A stretch of 64,000 nt of DNA from Sugiyamaella lignohabitans (GCF_001640025.1 NC_031672.1:620001-684000); one strand, 5' to 3'. Positions 20,780-32,818 are shown, numbered from the stretch's first letter. Notes: a model not told the origin generated them from the letters alone. Numbers and translations are program-made.

Positions 20780-23164
20780 CTGTGAATGTTAGTGATTGTC
20801 CAGGAAAATAATGGGTAGTTTAGTAGATAAGAGAAACGGGAGGGTGAATTGACTGAACTGTTGATTTAGAGACTGAACTGTAAGCACCATTGTGGAATCT
20901 GGCAGACTTGATACACAAGTTCCAGAATCAATGAAGAATGAGGCTGCGGATTGTAAACATATGCTGTGAATTTTTAGACCGTAGAATATGAGCCAGGGAA
21001 AGTCGCAGAATGTACTCGACATTGTTGAATATAGACTCTTCATAGCTGATAAAAACTCAATTTACCAACTCCTCAACTATCATAAGACCATACAGTACAG
21101 ATCACGAGTTGACAACATGGAAAAGTTCCTCAACATTCAGATCCATGAATTACGGGTCAGACAGTCCATTCTCTCATCAATTCTCGACAATATTAATCTA
21201 ATTCTGTGAAAAGACGCCAATGAAATTAGTCCTGGCATCCCGGTACTCCCAAACACCAGGCTCCAACATTTAGAGTAACCAATATCATTGGTAAATTACT
21301 TCAGTTCTCATCAAACTTCTCCCAGTTCAGTTTTTCATTCCGGATTCCTCTATAAATGATTCTTCACGTACCTAGTTCAGAGTCGGTTGTGTCGGCAAAA
21401 CGCGCACTTCGTTAACAAAGTGTCGAACTTCAAAACCACTGAATAACTTAATAAAAATTGTCGTCGAAGCCAGGGCCTGTTGTCATGGCAAAATTATCTA
21501 AATATACCTTGAAGTCCCTCATCTAATTTCGAAAGCTTGACGCGTGTTTAGTGAACCCGCAAGATTCTCAAAGGAATGCAGGGGGTGTTCTTTACTTAAT
21601 ATGGACTATACTGCAGCTATCAGTAACCCCTTGATATGCAGCAAAGCACGAGTTACAGCAGCTGGTCCCACTATGAAAGAAACACAATAACAACATGTGC
21701 TGAGCCAAAATATGATGTTTCTTTATGATTTCGCGACGATATCAACGACCAGACTCGTCAAATATTAACAGACTATTGGTCCTGTTACACATACATTTAT
21801 AGTCGGTCATCACCATGGTTTCAAAAACAATTTTAAAACACAGATGTACTTTCTCTTGGTGTCACCTACCATTCCATTACCACATGACTTCTATAACATA
21901 TGCTATGTATCTGAAATAATATCTCGATTACAGATTTTCCGACTGATCATTTTGATCTCATTAACAGCTTGCCCAAACCAGCTAGGTCGACTGAGTTTAA
22001 AGAAAGCTAATCCATTTCGGCATGCATCGTATGCGAGATCGTAGTGCAAATTAACTTGAGAGTTTGAGGCGACGGTCCACCAACATCAAACTGCTAACTC
22101 GCTACCAAACAAATATTTAACGTGATTTTGATATAATGGTAAAAGGTAAGTATAAACAGACTTATCAAACTTAAGATTAGATAGTCGCATGTAATAGCAG
22201 GATAGAATATCGCTGCAGGCTACAAGAATCTGAAGAGCGGAATTGACTACTGTGTATAGATCACGCTTTGAGCATGGTTATCACCATGGTTCTATGCAAA
22301 TCGCAAGATTAGAGGACAAACGTTGATCGAGATACAGCCAGCCATTATTTTATTCAATGGGTCTTAGAACCATCTAACAAGCTTCTGTGAAGTTTATTGG
22401 GTTTAGAGCCCTGGGTGAGTTGATTCGGCACGTGAAGGATGCCACTTAAACTTGAGTGAATTTGAGCAGTTTTCAATCCTATTTCACCAAACTGCTGATC
22501 TCCTTTTAGTGAATTTGGGCATGCCAATATACTCAAGTCAGTATTTAGAGTGGAATCAATTCCCAGGATATATCCCTCTGAGAAATACTGATTACGACCT
22601 CATTAACTCTGTCTTAGACTTGTTGCTTCTGGAGGAAACTATAGTAAGGACGTACTTGGTTCACCAGCCTGCGAGAGATAATAACGGATCAATTTTGAGA
22701 AACACATAGCCAACTAGCCTATAGCTTAAGACCAGCCTATGACATTGACCACAAAGACCAAAATTTGTCACTTCAGTATATCGCTCTTAAACGCTCACCT
22801 TGCATGATATGCCAGATAAGCTTATAAACGAAAACAAGCATTATCCATATTAGGAAGCTATCTGTCACTTTCTTCTTACGGATATGATCACCAACACTTG
22901 ACACTGGCATTCGTGACAATCGAGATTTGGATTCAAAAATTGAAATATATCTTTGGTACAGAGATACATAACGGAATACTCGACTCTGCAGGCCATACAT
23001 CGTCGAATCCATATCTTCCGCTAGTCAGAGTGAATGCTTATGTCAGACTGAACTTGGAAGCATGGTTGTGGAGCTCTCACTCAGGCTACCTTAAGTCAAC
23101 GTTTAAAGTTTTATAATTCAAGACAGTTATAGCTCGACCAGAATCAGCTTCAGATCAAGAATTT
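20780..23164. other. Gene-poor AT-rich region between LTE1 and the monooxygenase
   Basis: 2.4 kb without a supported gene. The short frames at 21844-22044, 22452-22709 and 22898-23116 show no domain and are broken by stops on either side, so a decayed gene cannot be excluded but is not demonstrated. No tRNA or repeat element was found. Confidence 0.55.
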
Positions 23165-24724
23165 CTATTCTTCTACATCCTCATATTTACGCTTGAGATC
23201 ACCCCCCTCGGATTTGTGTGTCAATTCAGTTCCGTTGGCATGAAAAGCAGTGCCAGTCTCCCAGTTATACTTGACATAAGCTGGGTGATCGTGTCTAAGT
23301 TTACTGTTTCCAGGAGTACCGTACACATTCTCTCTGATGCTTCCTTTTGGTACATCATAATCCGTCCAGAACCTGTTTCTCTTCTGTAATTCAGGTACAA
23401 CATATTCAATAAAGTCTTCGTATGATCCAGGTAGCAACAGGTTCTTGAGATTGAACCCGTCCACATCTCCTTCATCTACCCAGTCGAGTAGCTTGTCAGT
23501 GACAGTTTCAGGCCCACCAATAATAACGGGGGATCCATTACCCAAGCCGTAACTCTCAGCTAGCTTCCATTTGGTCCACTTTTCATTTTCTTGGTTTAAA
23601 CCGATTGCCTTCTTCTTAATATAATTAGCCAAGCCCAAGTTTTCAGAGTCGCGTAAATCAAAATCATCCGAATAGGGGCCCAAGTCAAACCCACTTCCAC
23701 CAGAGATGAAAACAAGGATAGCTTCTTTATCAATATATTTAGTGTATTCGTCTGCTTTTGCCTGCGCCTCTTCATCCGTAGCTGCAGTTATTACAGTAAT
23801 TCCAAGGATTGTCTTCAAGGAGTATGGATCTCTTCCCAACGCCTGGGCCTTTTTCCTCAAGTCATCTACAGACTTCCTCACCAGGGCAGGAGTATCTCCA
23901 GTAACAAATATTCCCTCTGCATGCTTAGCACCAAAATTCTTTCCAGCAACAGATAACCCAGCTTGAAATAGGAATGGGGTCCGCTGTTTCGAGGGCGCTG
24001 TAATGTGTGGTCCTGGCACCTTAAAGTACTTACCCTTATGATTTATGGCTCTTACTTTTTCAGGGTCAGCATACACATTTCTCTCAACATCTTTGGTTAC
24101 TGCCTTATCATGCCAGGATCCTTCCCATAGCTTGTATACCACTTCTAGGTACTCGTCGGCAATTTGATACCTCTCGTCATGTTCAACTTGAGTATGAAGG
24201 CCGTGGTTTTTAGCAGCGCTTTCAAGATAAGATGTAACAATATTCCAACCAACTCTACCATTTGAAAGGTGATCCGCTGTGGAAAACCGTCGGGCTAATT
24301 CGTACGGATGATCATAGGTTGTAGAAGCAGTGACTCCGAAGCCAATGCTTTCCGTAGCGTATGAAAGTGCTGGAACAAGTAGTAGCGGGTCATTTACGGG
24401 GAATTGAGCACCACTACGTACCGAAGGCTTGAAATTGTCTGGTCCATTGTATATATCATAAGCACCTAAAGTGTCAGCAATAAAGAGAGCGTGGAATTTA
24501 CCCTTTTCACAGACTTTGGCGATATTAACCCAATAATCAATAGTATTCCAGTCCTGATCAGAGAGAGGGGTCTTATCAGCTGGATTTCTCCATTGGCCAA
24601 AGTTGTGATGAGTAGGCGTATTCATCACAAACGCATTGAGGATTATCTTTCGCTTATTCCTGTCTGGAGGAGGGTTCAAGACCCCATCAACCACCTCATC
24701 CAATGCTTCAACTCTTTTAGCCAT
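23165..24724 (-). CDS. FMN-dependent monooxygenase of the NtaA/SnaA/DszA family
   Basis: 519 residues, ATG at 24724. This is a luciferase-like TIM-barrel flavin monooxygenase. Diagnostic stretches are ILNAFVMNTPTHHNFGQWR near the start, CEKGKFHALFIADTLG, NDPLLLVPALSYATESIGFG, the family block HLSNGRVGWNIVTSYLESAA, and TPFLFQAGLSVAGKNFGAKHAEGIF. Bacterial relatives (NtaA, DszA, SnaA) use FMNH2 from a partner reductase to oxidise nitrilotriacetate, dibenzothiophene sulfone or pristinamycin; fungal members are of mostly unknown substrate. No reductase gene lies nearby. The gene stands alone between a 2.4 kb and a 1.2 kb gene-free flank, a setting compatible with an acquired accessory gene. The last residues (GGDLKRKYEDVEE) resemble nothing conserved. 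Confidence 0.9.
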   Translation of the reverse strand: MAKRVEALDEVVDGVLNPPPDRNKRKIILNAFVMNTPTHHNFGQWRNPADKTPLSDQDWNTIDYWVNIAKVCEKGKFHALFIADTLGAYDIYNGPDNFKPSVRSGAQFPVNDPLLLVPALSYATESIGFGVTASTTYDHPYELARRFSTADHLSNGRVGWNIVTSYLESAAKNHGLHTQVEHDERYQIADEYLEVVYKLWEGSWHDKAVTKDVERNVYADPEKVRAINHKGKYFKVPGPHITAPSKQRTPFLFQAGLSVAGKNFGAKHAEGIFVTGDTPALVRKSVDDLRKKAQALGRDPYSLKTILGITVITAATDEEAQAKADEYTKYIDKEAILVFISGGSGFDLGPYSDDFDLRDSENLGLANYIKKKAIGLNQENEKWTKWKLAESYGLGNGSPVIIGGPETVTDKLLDWVDEGDVDGFNLKNLLLPGSYEDFIEYVVPELQKRNRFWTDYDVPKGSIRENVYGTPGNSKLRHDHPAYVKYNWETGTAFHANGTELTHKSEGGDLKRKYEDVEE

Positions 24725-25939
24725 CGTCTGCCAGGAACTAAAACAAATAAACAGCAGTCTACCAATTCATCCTATTTATACTACTGATAAGCATTTTTGC
24801 ATTATACTACTGTTTTTAGAAAGGGAACTATTGTAACGACTTGATGGAAATGACGAGATCAGATCTCGCTTCACCCGTGTTTCGCCGATCGGCATGGGTA
24901 TCAATACGCTTCTAGCACGTCATCCAAAGGATCTGCTGGAAGACTTCGGTCGTCCTGTTTAGTATTTAGACTATTCAGTCAGACTATCCTTGATTCGAGA
25001 TGTCCCAGACTGACTTCGGCTAGTTTCTTCATTTACGGACTCCTGCTTGATGTCTCATAGAGATCACATGATGGAAAAGATAACATAGTATATCTATTCG
25101 GCAAGATAAGGATAAAGTTACATGCAGGACTGCCGATTAAACAGGTTCCAATTTGAGCAACCAATTTGAAAATAGAAGAACCGAGCGCTGGTCTCAATCT
25201 CTCATTCTACTGAAATTCTATAGCACTATAATCATTTATAAGTAGCTAGGTTATTTCACCATTAGGGTCTTCTAGTCTTCGCTTGAATTCAACACTATTG
25301 ACGCTCGCAACAGTTTTATGGAGATATGTGAAGGTTATAAAGGGGGTCCCACGTTTTTGGCCCTAGTAGTTAATTGATCTGATAAAGAAAAACAGTAGAA
25401 AGTTCAGCCAGACTTTGCCGCTTAACATTCAGGTTACTCATGTTTAGACTCCTCAAACAGTAAGAACCATTTTTGAAGATCGATTACCCAATAGTCAATT
25501 TGTTATAAATTGATTTCTTACAATCTATATTTGTTAAATCATTCCTACTAGTAGTTCGTTGCTTGGCCCTACTCTATATAATATCCCCCACTGTGTATCA
25601 CGTGATCAAAATAATTATAACTCCTCATGTACAGTTCTGCATTTATAAATAAATTGAGACACTAATTACCTTAGCTGTCTTTTTTAAAGTTAATTTCTGA
25701 GATCGAATCACCGTCTGAGAGGTGCTAATTTCTATCGGCTAATAAAAGTACCCCAGTAGATTTTGATTGGGTCATTCTAGCACAGTCTAGTTTCACTACT
25801 GAGTAGAACACGAGAAATAGGAGCAGCAACTACCGTGTCTTCATCATATCTCATCTCAGGTGAATTGAATTGACAGCAATTGCTAGCGTTAGCTGATTAA
25901 GTTGTACTTGATCTCAATTGTAGGCTTTCTCATAACAAC
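24725..25939. other. Intergenic between the divergent monooxygenase and BUD6 genes
   Basis: AT-rich with no gene. ATTGTAACGACTTGATG at 24830-24846 recurs exactly at 37243-37259. TATA-like TCTATATAAT lies near 25570, followed by CACGTGAT. It must hold both promoters. Confidence 0.55.
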
Positions 25940-28900
25940 ATGAGTGGTCATCAGTGGAAGGGTAGTCAAGCAGGAGGTGGCCCTGGTGCTACTGTCCCTG
26001 CCAATGGACAATCTGGTGCTGGGGGGTATAGCTCAGGCTATGGTTCGGCTTCAGCATCTACTTCGAGTTTGGGATCAGTATCAAGCCATGGAAATGAAAG
26101 CACATTGACATCGTCTACTGGTTTTCGTCCTACTCATGTTAGAGGCTCCTCCTCAGTAAGTCATATATAAAGATGTGTGGTTGTAAAAACATCGCAAGAT
26201 ATAAATGAAGCCCCATTCAAGATAACTAACTTAAACTTTAGATGAGCAGCACTATTGAATCAACTGTGACTAAACTGCTAGTAGCCACCAAACAACTTCT
26301 GGAAGTTCTTACTCAATGGGCACGAGGAGATGCTACAGAACAGGATGTTTCTGATATCTATGTTCGATTGGGTAACGAATTTAACGTTGCTTGTCGGGCG
26401 TTTATGAACGCCCGTGTAAGGGTGGATGATTTCGGTGATGTTCCTCAGATGCTACGGGTGATCTTAGAAAAAGCTCTGTCTGATGATGCTTCACATGAGA
26501 ACCTTGACAAGTATCTCCCCGATATCAGAGAGATCATTGTCACTTTGTTGCAGAAACTTAAACAAAAGCAGGCTCTAATTCGTGCTTCTGGCTCTAGTGT
26601 AGGTTCTGCTCCATCAATTCCATTGCCAACGTATCACCATAACTCTACTTCGCATCCTCAACCCCCGACTCATGGGAGATACCAACAAACGCATCAGGGA
26701 CCGGGCCCTCAACCTCAGCAACAATCGCAGCCCCATTCGCACCAGCATGCAAACCCAGGTCCACCACCTTCACCAAGGTTGCAAATGCAAGGGCAAATGT
26801 CGCAAATTTCTGCTCCTATGAAATATCCCACTCGATCGGAGTCTTTGTCGAGCCCAGCCTCTCCTTTGGCTTCCACTATGCTCCCTCCTAGACATAATAG
26901 TGTAGGAGGTCATAGCGGAGCTGGTCCTCGAACAAGTAGTGCTCCTGATTCTGTAAAGTTGGGAGGTGGTGTACCTGGTTTTCAGGCTCGACCTCCTCCA
27001 CCTCCTCCTGGTGGTCCCAATGGACCTAATGGTCCCGGGCCAGTCCCGGGTCCCGGGGGGATTCATATCAAGAAAAACAACTCGAGGTCAAACTTGTCTA
27101 ATATTTCAATCACTGCGTCTAACGCACCGAGATCGGATTATCAGCGTGGGCCCCCTTCGTCATCGCCTCGTAAAGAATCTAGCAACCCTTTGGCAACCCT
27201 TCAACGGAGTGAAGCCCTTGAAAGACGTGCATCCAGACGGTTTTCGGCTTATCAATTTGCAAAATTAACCAACGGACCCCAAGCAGCTAGAGAGGCTGTC
27301 CCTGAAATGCCTCCTTTACCATCTGATAAACGATCTTCTCTACTGCCTACAACTTCATCTCACTCGAGTTCTATGGCCGATTACACTCTTTCAACCAGCG
27401 TAGTCGATAAAACCAATGATCAGCAACATTTGGCAGCAACAATCAAGGATACTACTCCATCTGGAGAATTGGCGGCACAAAAGGAATCACCATCAACTCA
27501 GTCTAGAATTTCTTCCAGTCCACAAGTGAATGGATCTCAGGAACAATTCCCCGGTACCATCCCAGTATTTCTCCAAATTGGTCACAAAGTGAAAAAAGCA
27601 ATGGTCGATCCATCTGACATAACTATCGCTTCGCTACGTCTCCAATTTATTGAGAAATTTGCATATTCTCCAGGTTCTGAAGCATTCCCTGATATCTATA
27701 TCCAAGATCCTAAATCAGGTATTAGATATGAACTTGACGAAACTTCTTTGGATGAGGTAAAGAAAGGAAGTGTTTTAGTATCGCTCAACATTAAAGAGAT
27801 GGATGAGGTCAAGAAGCATTTCAGTGAGGGTTTGGCGAAGTTGGCAGAAACCGTGAACAACTTGCATTCGAAAATTGATGATAACACAAGCGCTATAAAT
27901 CAACTCAAAGAGACTAAAGTAAACTCTATTGCCACAACATCTTCTCAAACACAATCCAGATCTGAAACTCCCATGTCGACGAGACCAACTTCTAAGATTA
28001 GTCTCAAACAAGTAGAAGCTATTAGAAAGGATGTGGCTGTCCTGAGGCAAGTATCAGCAAGTTCTCTTGGCGGTTTGAAGGATGAGCTTGCCGGTATCTT
28101 AACAAAAGCCAAAGCATTACAGAATACTTCGTTTCTTATTCAGCAATCTGGTTCAAGTAGAGCATTCATGGAGCAATGCCACAAGAAGCTGTCAGCTGAG
28201 TCTGACAGCCTTTTAACAAACGTGGATGATCTGCAGGATGTTATTGAAGCGCTTCGGAAGGATGTGGCTCAGCGAGGTGTACGACACACTCCTCGTCAAC
28301 TTGAAACAGTTGCTAAGGAACTTGCTGTTGCCAAAGAAGATTTGGAGAAAATGACCGAGTACATTACCAATGAGCGCCCTAGCTGGAAGAAGATTTGGGA
28401 ACGGGAGTTGGACGTAGTCTGTGAAGAACAACAGTTCTTTAAATTACAGGAGGAGCTTGTGGCTGATTTGAGAGATGATCTCAGTAAGGCCGAAGAAACA
28501 TTCAAGCTAGTCGAAATGTGCTCTCAGGAGCAGTCAAAAGTATCAGGCGGTAGAAGACCCACTCAGCCCACTATATTATCTGCCCCTGTTGATGGAATTG
28601 TTCATGTGAAAGATGCTGTTCTTTCCGAGGTGTCTGCCCTTCAACCCAATCATGAACAACGTGTTGAGGCTATTGAAAGGGCTGAAAAGATGCGCAGAAA
28701 AGAACTTGAGTTGAGAAGCAAAGGAGGCGAGTTTGAAGAGGAACTTGAAGAGTTTGTTGGAGAAAACAAGCTTAAGAAAAGTGGAGGTGTTGAAGAGACT
28801 GAACGCAGATTAAAGCTGCGAGAGCAGAAAATGCTCGAAGAACAGCGAAAGAATGATGCGGAAGCTAAGTTAATTCGTGACCAAGAACGCGAGCGCCGAA

Positions 28901-29100
28901 AGTTGGAAAGACAGAAAGAGCGTGGTAAACGAGAGCCGATTCCTGAAGATGATGTTCCTCTGGATGCAGTCGACACTGCCAATCCAGTTGTTGAGCCTGA
29001 AGTCAACACAACCCCTCCTGAAGAGCATGAGGTCGTTACCAATGCGACTGCAGAACATGCGTCAGAACCCGTTGAGGCTTCCGTAGAAAGTTTAGATTGA
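25940..29100 (+). CDS. BUD6: Bud6/Aip3 actin-nucleation and polarity protein, 2 exons
   Basis: Exon 1 is 25940-26155 and exon 2 26242-29100; the 86 nt intron has donor GTAAGT, branch TAACTAAC and acceptor TTTAG, and the frame is kept (72 + 952 residues). Exon 1 encodes a Gly/Ser-rich leader. Exon 2 starts with a helical region (STIESTVTKLLVATKQLLEVLTQW), followed by Pro/Gln/Ser-rich disorder, then the conserved AIP3 region from about residue 510 (VFLQIGHKVKKAMVDPSDITIASLRLQFIEKF) through coiled coils, with DVIEALRKDVAQRGVRH and ERPSWKKIWERELDVVCEEQ. The tail is charged and coiled-coil prone. Bud6 binds actin and the formin Bni1 and promotes cable assembly at sites of polarised growth. The gene converges on the telomerase gene. 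Confidence 0.92.
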
Positions 29101-29388
29101 CGAATGCCTTTTGCTTTATTTTAGACAGCGCAACATTCGTTTTTTATGTGTCCTCCAAATATATGGTTTCCTTCGTATCGTTAAGTCAACAAGAAACAAA
29201 CGACTTCATATGATTATTAGTTTGAATTCACACCGGTGGCTGGGGCTCCGTTGAATTCGTCACCCATATCTGTTTATCTCTTTTTCCGGGTTGGTTTCCA
29301 GTGTTGACTACAGTAAGATAGTAATGATCCTATTAATACATGAATAAAAGTCAATAAATAACGAATAAATAAAAGGCATCAAAAATGA
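29101..29388. other. Convergent intergenic gap BUD6/EST2 with repeat-arm fragment
   Basis: 288 bp. CCGGTGGCTGGGGCTCCG at 29233-29250 matches the repeat arm with one mismatch in 18. It is flanked by direct repeats TTGAATTC at 29222-29229 and 29251-29258. AATAAA-like and TATATG sites suit 3'-end formation for both genes. Confidence 0.6.
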
Positions 29389-32300
29389 CTAGATTTTGAG
29401 AGTACGGTAGAGATCGTCGAGGATACTTGCGTATCTCGGCTTGTTTCTGAAAACTTTGTTGAAGCCTTGAAGACAGGACTTCAGAATCTCCAGCTCTGTA
29501 AAGTTCTTTCCATGCCTATTTTCACTTGAAGCACTCTCCCCGACTACAGATGATATGCGTACGACAACATCGAGCAACAGACTAGCAATCGGTTTTGAGC
29601 TTTGTTTAGCCGAAAGACGCTGTAGGCAAATACGATCATAGGTGAGAACTGTACTCGCAATATTGCTACAAACATTGCTTATGTACTTGCGTAACAGCCG
29701 AGATATTTGAAGCTCCTTGATAATCTTAGCATTCACCCTGAAATTTATGATGCGCATGATCTTTTCAGTAAGAACCGAGATATTACTTTTCGGCATACGA
29801 TAAAGAGGAGTTTTGACTAATGTCTGTCTGATGAAGTCCCGTTTGTTTACAGGGCGCAACGTATAACAGTCAATTTGGTGTGACAGAAATGGAAAATGTC
29901 CGGTTCGCATTACTTCTGTAGGTAAAGCCGATTCAAAGTTGGTTATAGTTTTCCTAGGATTAATACTGACACCGAACTCAGAGAAACCTTTCACCATTAA
30001 GCCAAGAAATCGTTCTGCTTCGCCTTTCGCTCTAGAAACAAATAAGAAATCATCAACATATCTGAACATGATGCTAGTCTTCTCATTATATGGAAGGCAT
30101 TTCTGTACAAAAGCATCATAGACCAGGTCGCAAAGAAGTGATGAAATACACGATCCTTGAGGAATGCCCTCACGTAACCAGTAATTATTCTCCTCAAGTC
30201 TAACGACACATCTATTAAGATGCTGTTCGAGTAAATCAACCATCTTTTGACCTGGTACAGTCTCATCGCCGCCACGATCTACTAAAATGCGGCTTCTAGC
30301 ACTACTCTTACGGCAATATGCGTTAGAAACATTTGCTTGAAAAGACATTGGGGCACTTAGATCTCTTGCAATCAGTTCTTCTCTGTATTTGTATCTTCCT
30401 TTGATGCGAAGGTTGTAAGATTGGACCTTTTGGAGCCAAAAATGTTCTCCTTTAATAATGCTCTTAGCGATTTCAAAGGCTTTGCTTACAGGAATAGTAT
30501 CGAAGCATCTGGTGATATCAGCTTTGACAAAGTAGAATGAGCTATTATCCTTCATGGGACTCTCGCAGTTCTTGTAAAAAGACGCTAATCTTTCAAACAT
30601 CTCATTTGGATTTGACAAGTGGCTGGGAAGGGTCTTATGATAAAGAATCCTTGAGGAATCAAGGACCTTTTTGAGAATAGATAGATAGCTATTGACACTT
30701 TTAAGAACCGCCGTACCTTCCGTAGGAGCTTTGCCAAGGGTGATTATCACACGAAATCCCGTTGGTTTTGGGACAATTCTCAAGCCAGAATACCCAGTAT
30801 ATGGTCTGTGAGCAACCTGAATATGAGCGTCACTCGGAGCACAATGGAGTTTCTCCTGGATGTACCTTGTGACAGTCTTATGATATATGATCTTCCATAC
30901 ATCCTGCCTGTAGTAGGAGACCGAAGTTTGGCCACTAATCTCGGATACGTAGAAATTTGCTTTGACGAGATTAGGTATCAATGAATCGAATGTCCATAAC
31001 AGAAACTCCAGAAAGAGATCCTGCCTCTTTTCAAAATCAGGCCTCGCTAAACTTGTCGCACCTGTGCCATTTGCGGGCGCTAACCAAGGGATATCTTTGA
31101 TTCGGAACCCTTCAAAATAAACTAAAAGTGATAGCTTCTCAGAAGTTCTTTGCCGGACGTATTGCCCTATTTTCTTATACAGCAGTGACCAGTTGTAGTC
31201 TGAACCAAAAGTCTCTTTTGGGAATAGGTAATTGATAACAAGAATTATGAACTTGGATACTCGGTGATATGGAACTGACAATGCTGAGCTGTTCGAGCCT
31301 TCGATTTCTACTTTAGTAGCGTCTATAGTACCGGCCGTTTTCAGATGTTCAATGCGAAATGATTCATCCATAAACACAGCATATGGAAGGTGGCGGTGTC
31401 TGGACAAGGACGACTGAAGAATATGAGCAATTGATGGAGTTACCGGCTTCCCCGTAGCATTCGTCTTCAACAGTCTAGTTTTATGCCGTTTTTTGGATTC
31501 CAGGTGGGTTTGAACAAGATTGTTTATCCGGAGTGTCTCTGCTTTCCAATTTAGCTTTTGCCATTTGTTAGTCTCTGAAGGACCCGTTAGTTTTGAAATG
31601 CCTTCCAATCCATACTGAGAGGGAAATATTAAAGCAAGTAGATAACGAACGTGAAAAGAAAGCGAGCGATCAGATGATGACTTCACAGGGCTTTGGGTAT
31701 CTAGCCCGGGTTCACGAAATGGAACACGATTAAGACAAAAGTTCCTCTTGAATCCAAAACAAACATCGTTTTTTGGAGTTGGACCGTACAAACAACTTTC
31801 TTTCGATATGAATACTTTTGATGCTTTAGTAAGCATTGTTCTGATAGGTTTTTTTCTACTGCTGCCTTGTTTCAAGACATGTGCAGTGCTTATAGATTGA
31901 AGAGGGTTGGATACTAGTGAGATAGATTCGCCGGCAGTCTTTGCTTTCTTCTTGGGTCGCTGAGCACCTACATCCCCATCAGAGGACCGCTTGCCCACAC
32001 CATCACTGCGCAAAGTATCGCGCAGTTTGTATATAACATTAACACCCGTTAATTGAATATACGACTCGCAGTGTTCTAGATAGTAAAATAAAGAGCACTG
32101 AGTTAAAAGATAGTATAGCCAAGCAGAATCCAGTCGTGAATACAATAGTCTCCACTCGTGTTGCATGAACATCATCGCAGTAGCATTGGGATAGTCGTAG
32201 CTAAGCTTTAACGTCGAAGTAACACCATGGCTCAGAACATTGGAAAAAGTTCCCTTCCAACTCTCGGATATGTCCAAGGTTCTAGTATATTGGAGAGATT

Positions 32301-32592
32301 GTTGATACGCATTTCTTGTAGCGAAGGATATCAGCTCCTTGTATGAAAGATATCGTTCGCGAAATCTTTGTGCATGAATCGATGTTGGATAGCTTGGAGG
32401 ACTATCTGCATTTAGTTCAAAGTCGACCCCAACATAAACTGATTCGAGAAACTTTCGAAAGTCACAATTGCCAATGGTGGGTTTATAAAGTTCGTCAATT
32501 TGACCTGGGTCCAAAAACGTTTCCAAGAATTGATCCAGAGGTGTTACTGATTTGTAAACCTGCGATAGGGCTGTGAGTTCACCCGAACTCAT
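29389..32592 (-). CDS. EST2: Telomerase reverse transcriptase catalytic subunit
   Basis: 1067 residues. An N-terminal telomerase-specific region includes FPSQYGLEGI (the CP/QFP-type motif) near 325. Motif T is FYVSE at about 547 followed by YYRQDVWKII (motif 1) and LRIVPKPTGFRVI (motif 2). Motif A is VKADITRCFDTIP with catalytic D692; motif B' is GIPQGSCISSLLCDLVYDAF; motif C is FRYVDDFLF with D847/D848; motif D is SINPRKTITNF. Motif E is weakly conserved (FLSHQIDCYTL in place of the usual WCGLLLD form). With telomerase RNA the enzyme extends chromosome ends in the nucleus. No intron is needed, and all three catalytic aspartates are present, so the gene looks functional. It converges on BUD6 and is divergent from SFH1 across about 226 bp. 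Confidence 0.95.
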   Translation of the reverse strand: MSSGELTALSQVYKSVTPLDQFLETFLDPGQIDELYKPTIGNCDFRKFLESVYVGVDFELNADSPPSYPTSIHAQRFRERYLSYKELISFATRNAYQQSLQYTRTLDISESWKGTFSNVLSHGVTSTLKLSYDYPNATAMMFMQHEWRLLYSRLDSAWLYYLLTQCSLFYYLEHCESYIQLTGVNVIYKLRDTLRSDGVGKRSSDGDVGAQRPKKKAKTAGESISLVSNPLQSISTAHVLKQGSSRKKPIRTMLTKASKVFISKESCLYGPTPKNDVCFGFKRNFCLNRVPFREPGLDTQSPVKSSSDRSLSFHVRYLLALIFPSQYGLEGISKLTGPSETNKWQKLNWKAETLRINNLVQTHLESKKRHKTRLLKTNATGKPVTPSIAHILQSSLSRHRHLPYAVFMDESFRIEHLKTAGTIDATKVEIEGSNSSALSVPYHRVSKFIILVINYLFPKETFGSDYNWSLLYKKIGQYVRQRTSEKLSLLVYFEGFRIKDIPWLAPANGTGATSLARPDFEKRQDLFLEFLLWTFDSLIPNLVKANFYVSEISGQTSVSYYRQDVWKIIYHKTVTRYIQEKLHCAPSDAHIQVAHRPYTGYSGLRIVPKPTGFRVIITLGKAPTEGTAVLKSVNSYLSILKKVLDSSRILYHKTLPSHLSNPNEMFERLASFYKNCESPMKDNSSFYFVKADITRCFDTIPVSKAFEIAKSIIKGEHFWLQKVQSYNLRIKGRYKYREELIARDLSAPMSFQANVSNAYCRKSSARSRILVDRGGDETVPGQKMVDLLEQHLNRCVVRLEENNYWLREGIPQGSCISSLLCDLVYDAFVQKCLPYNEKTSIMFRYVDDFLFVSRAKGEAERFLGLMVKGFSEFGVSINPRKTITNFESALPTEVMRTGHFPFLSHQIDCYTLRPVNKRDFIRQTLVKTPLYRMPKSNISVLTEKIMRIINFRVNAKIIKELQISRLLRKYISNVCSNIASTVLTYDRICLQRLSAKQSSKPIASLLLDVVVRISSVVGESASSENRHGKNFTELEILKSCLQGFNKVFRNKPRYASILDDLYRTLKI

Positions 32593-32818
32593 ATCTCAAA
32601 TTGTTCATACAGCCAAGCAGCTGACAATTAGCAACAACATCAAAGCTCTCACTCGGTTTTGTCACGAAAGTCGCGCGTATCGACTGGGCACTCTATATCC
32701 AAGCCGCAGTGAATGATGCGCCGCACACAGGTCGTGAACTTAATCTGCATAGAAACCATGCCAGTAATGAACTAACAATTCTCAAGACTAGAGATATCAT
32801 TCCTCGACAATACACGCG

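Noticed and set aside
21844..22709. Possible decayed gene between LTE1 and the monooxygenase
   Set aside because: Short frames in different phases without any family motif; no support beyond being open.
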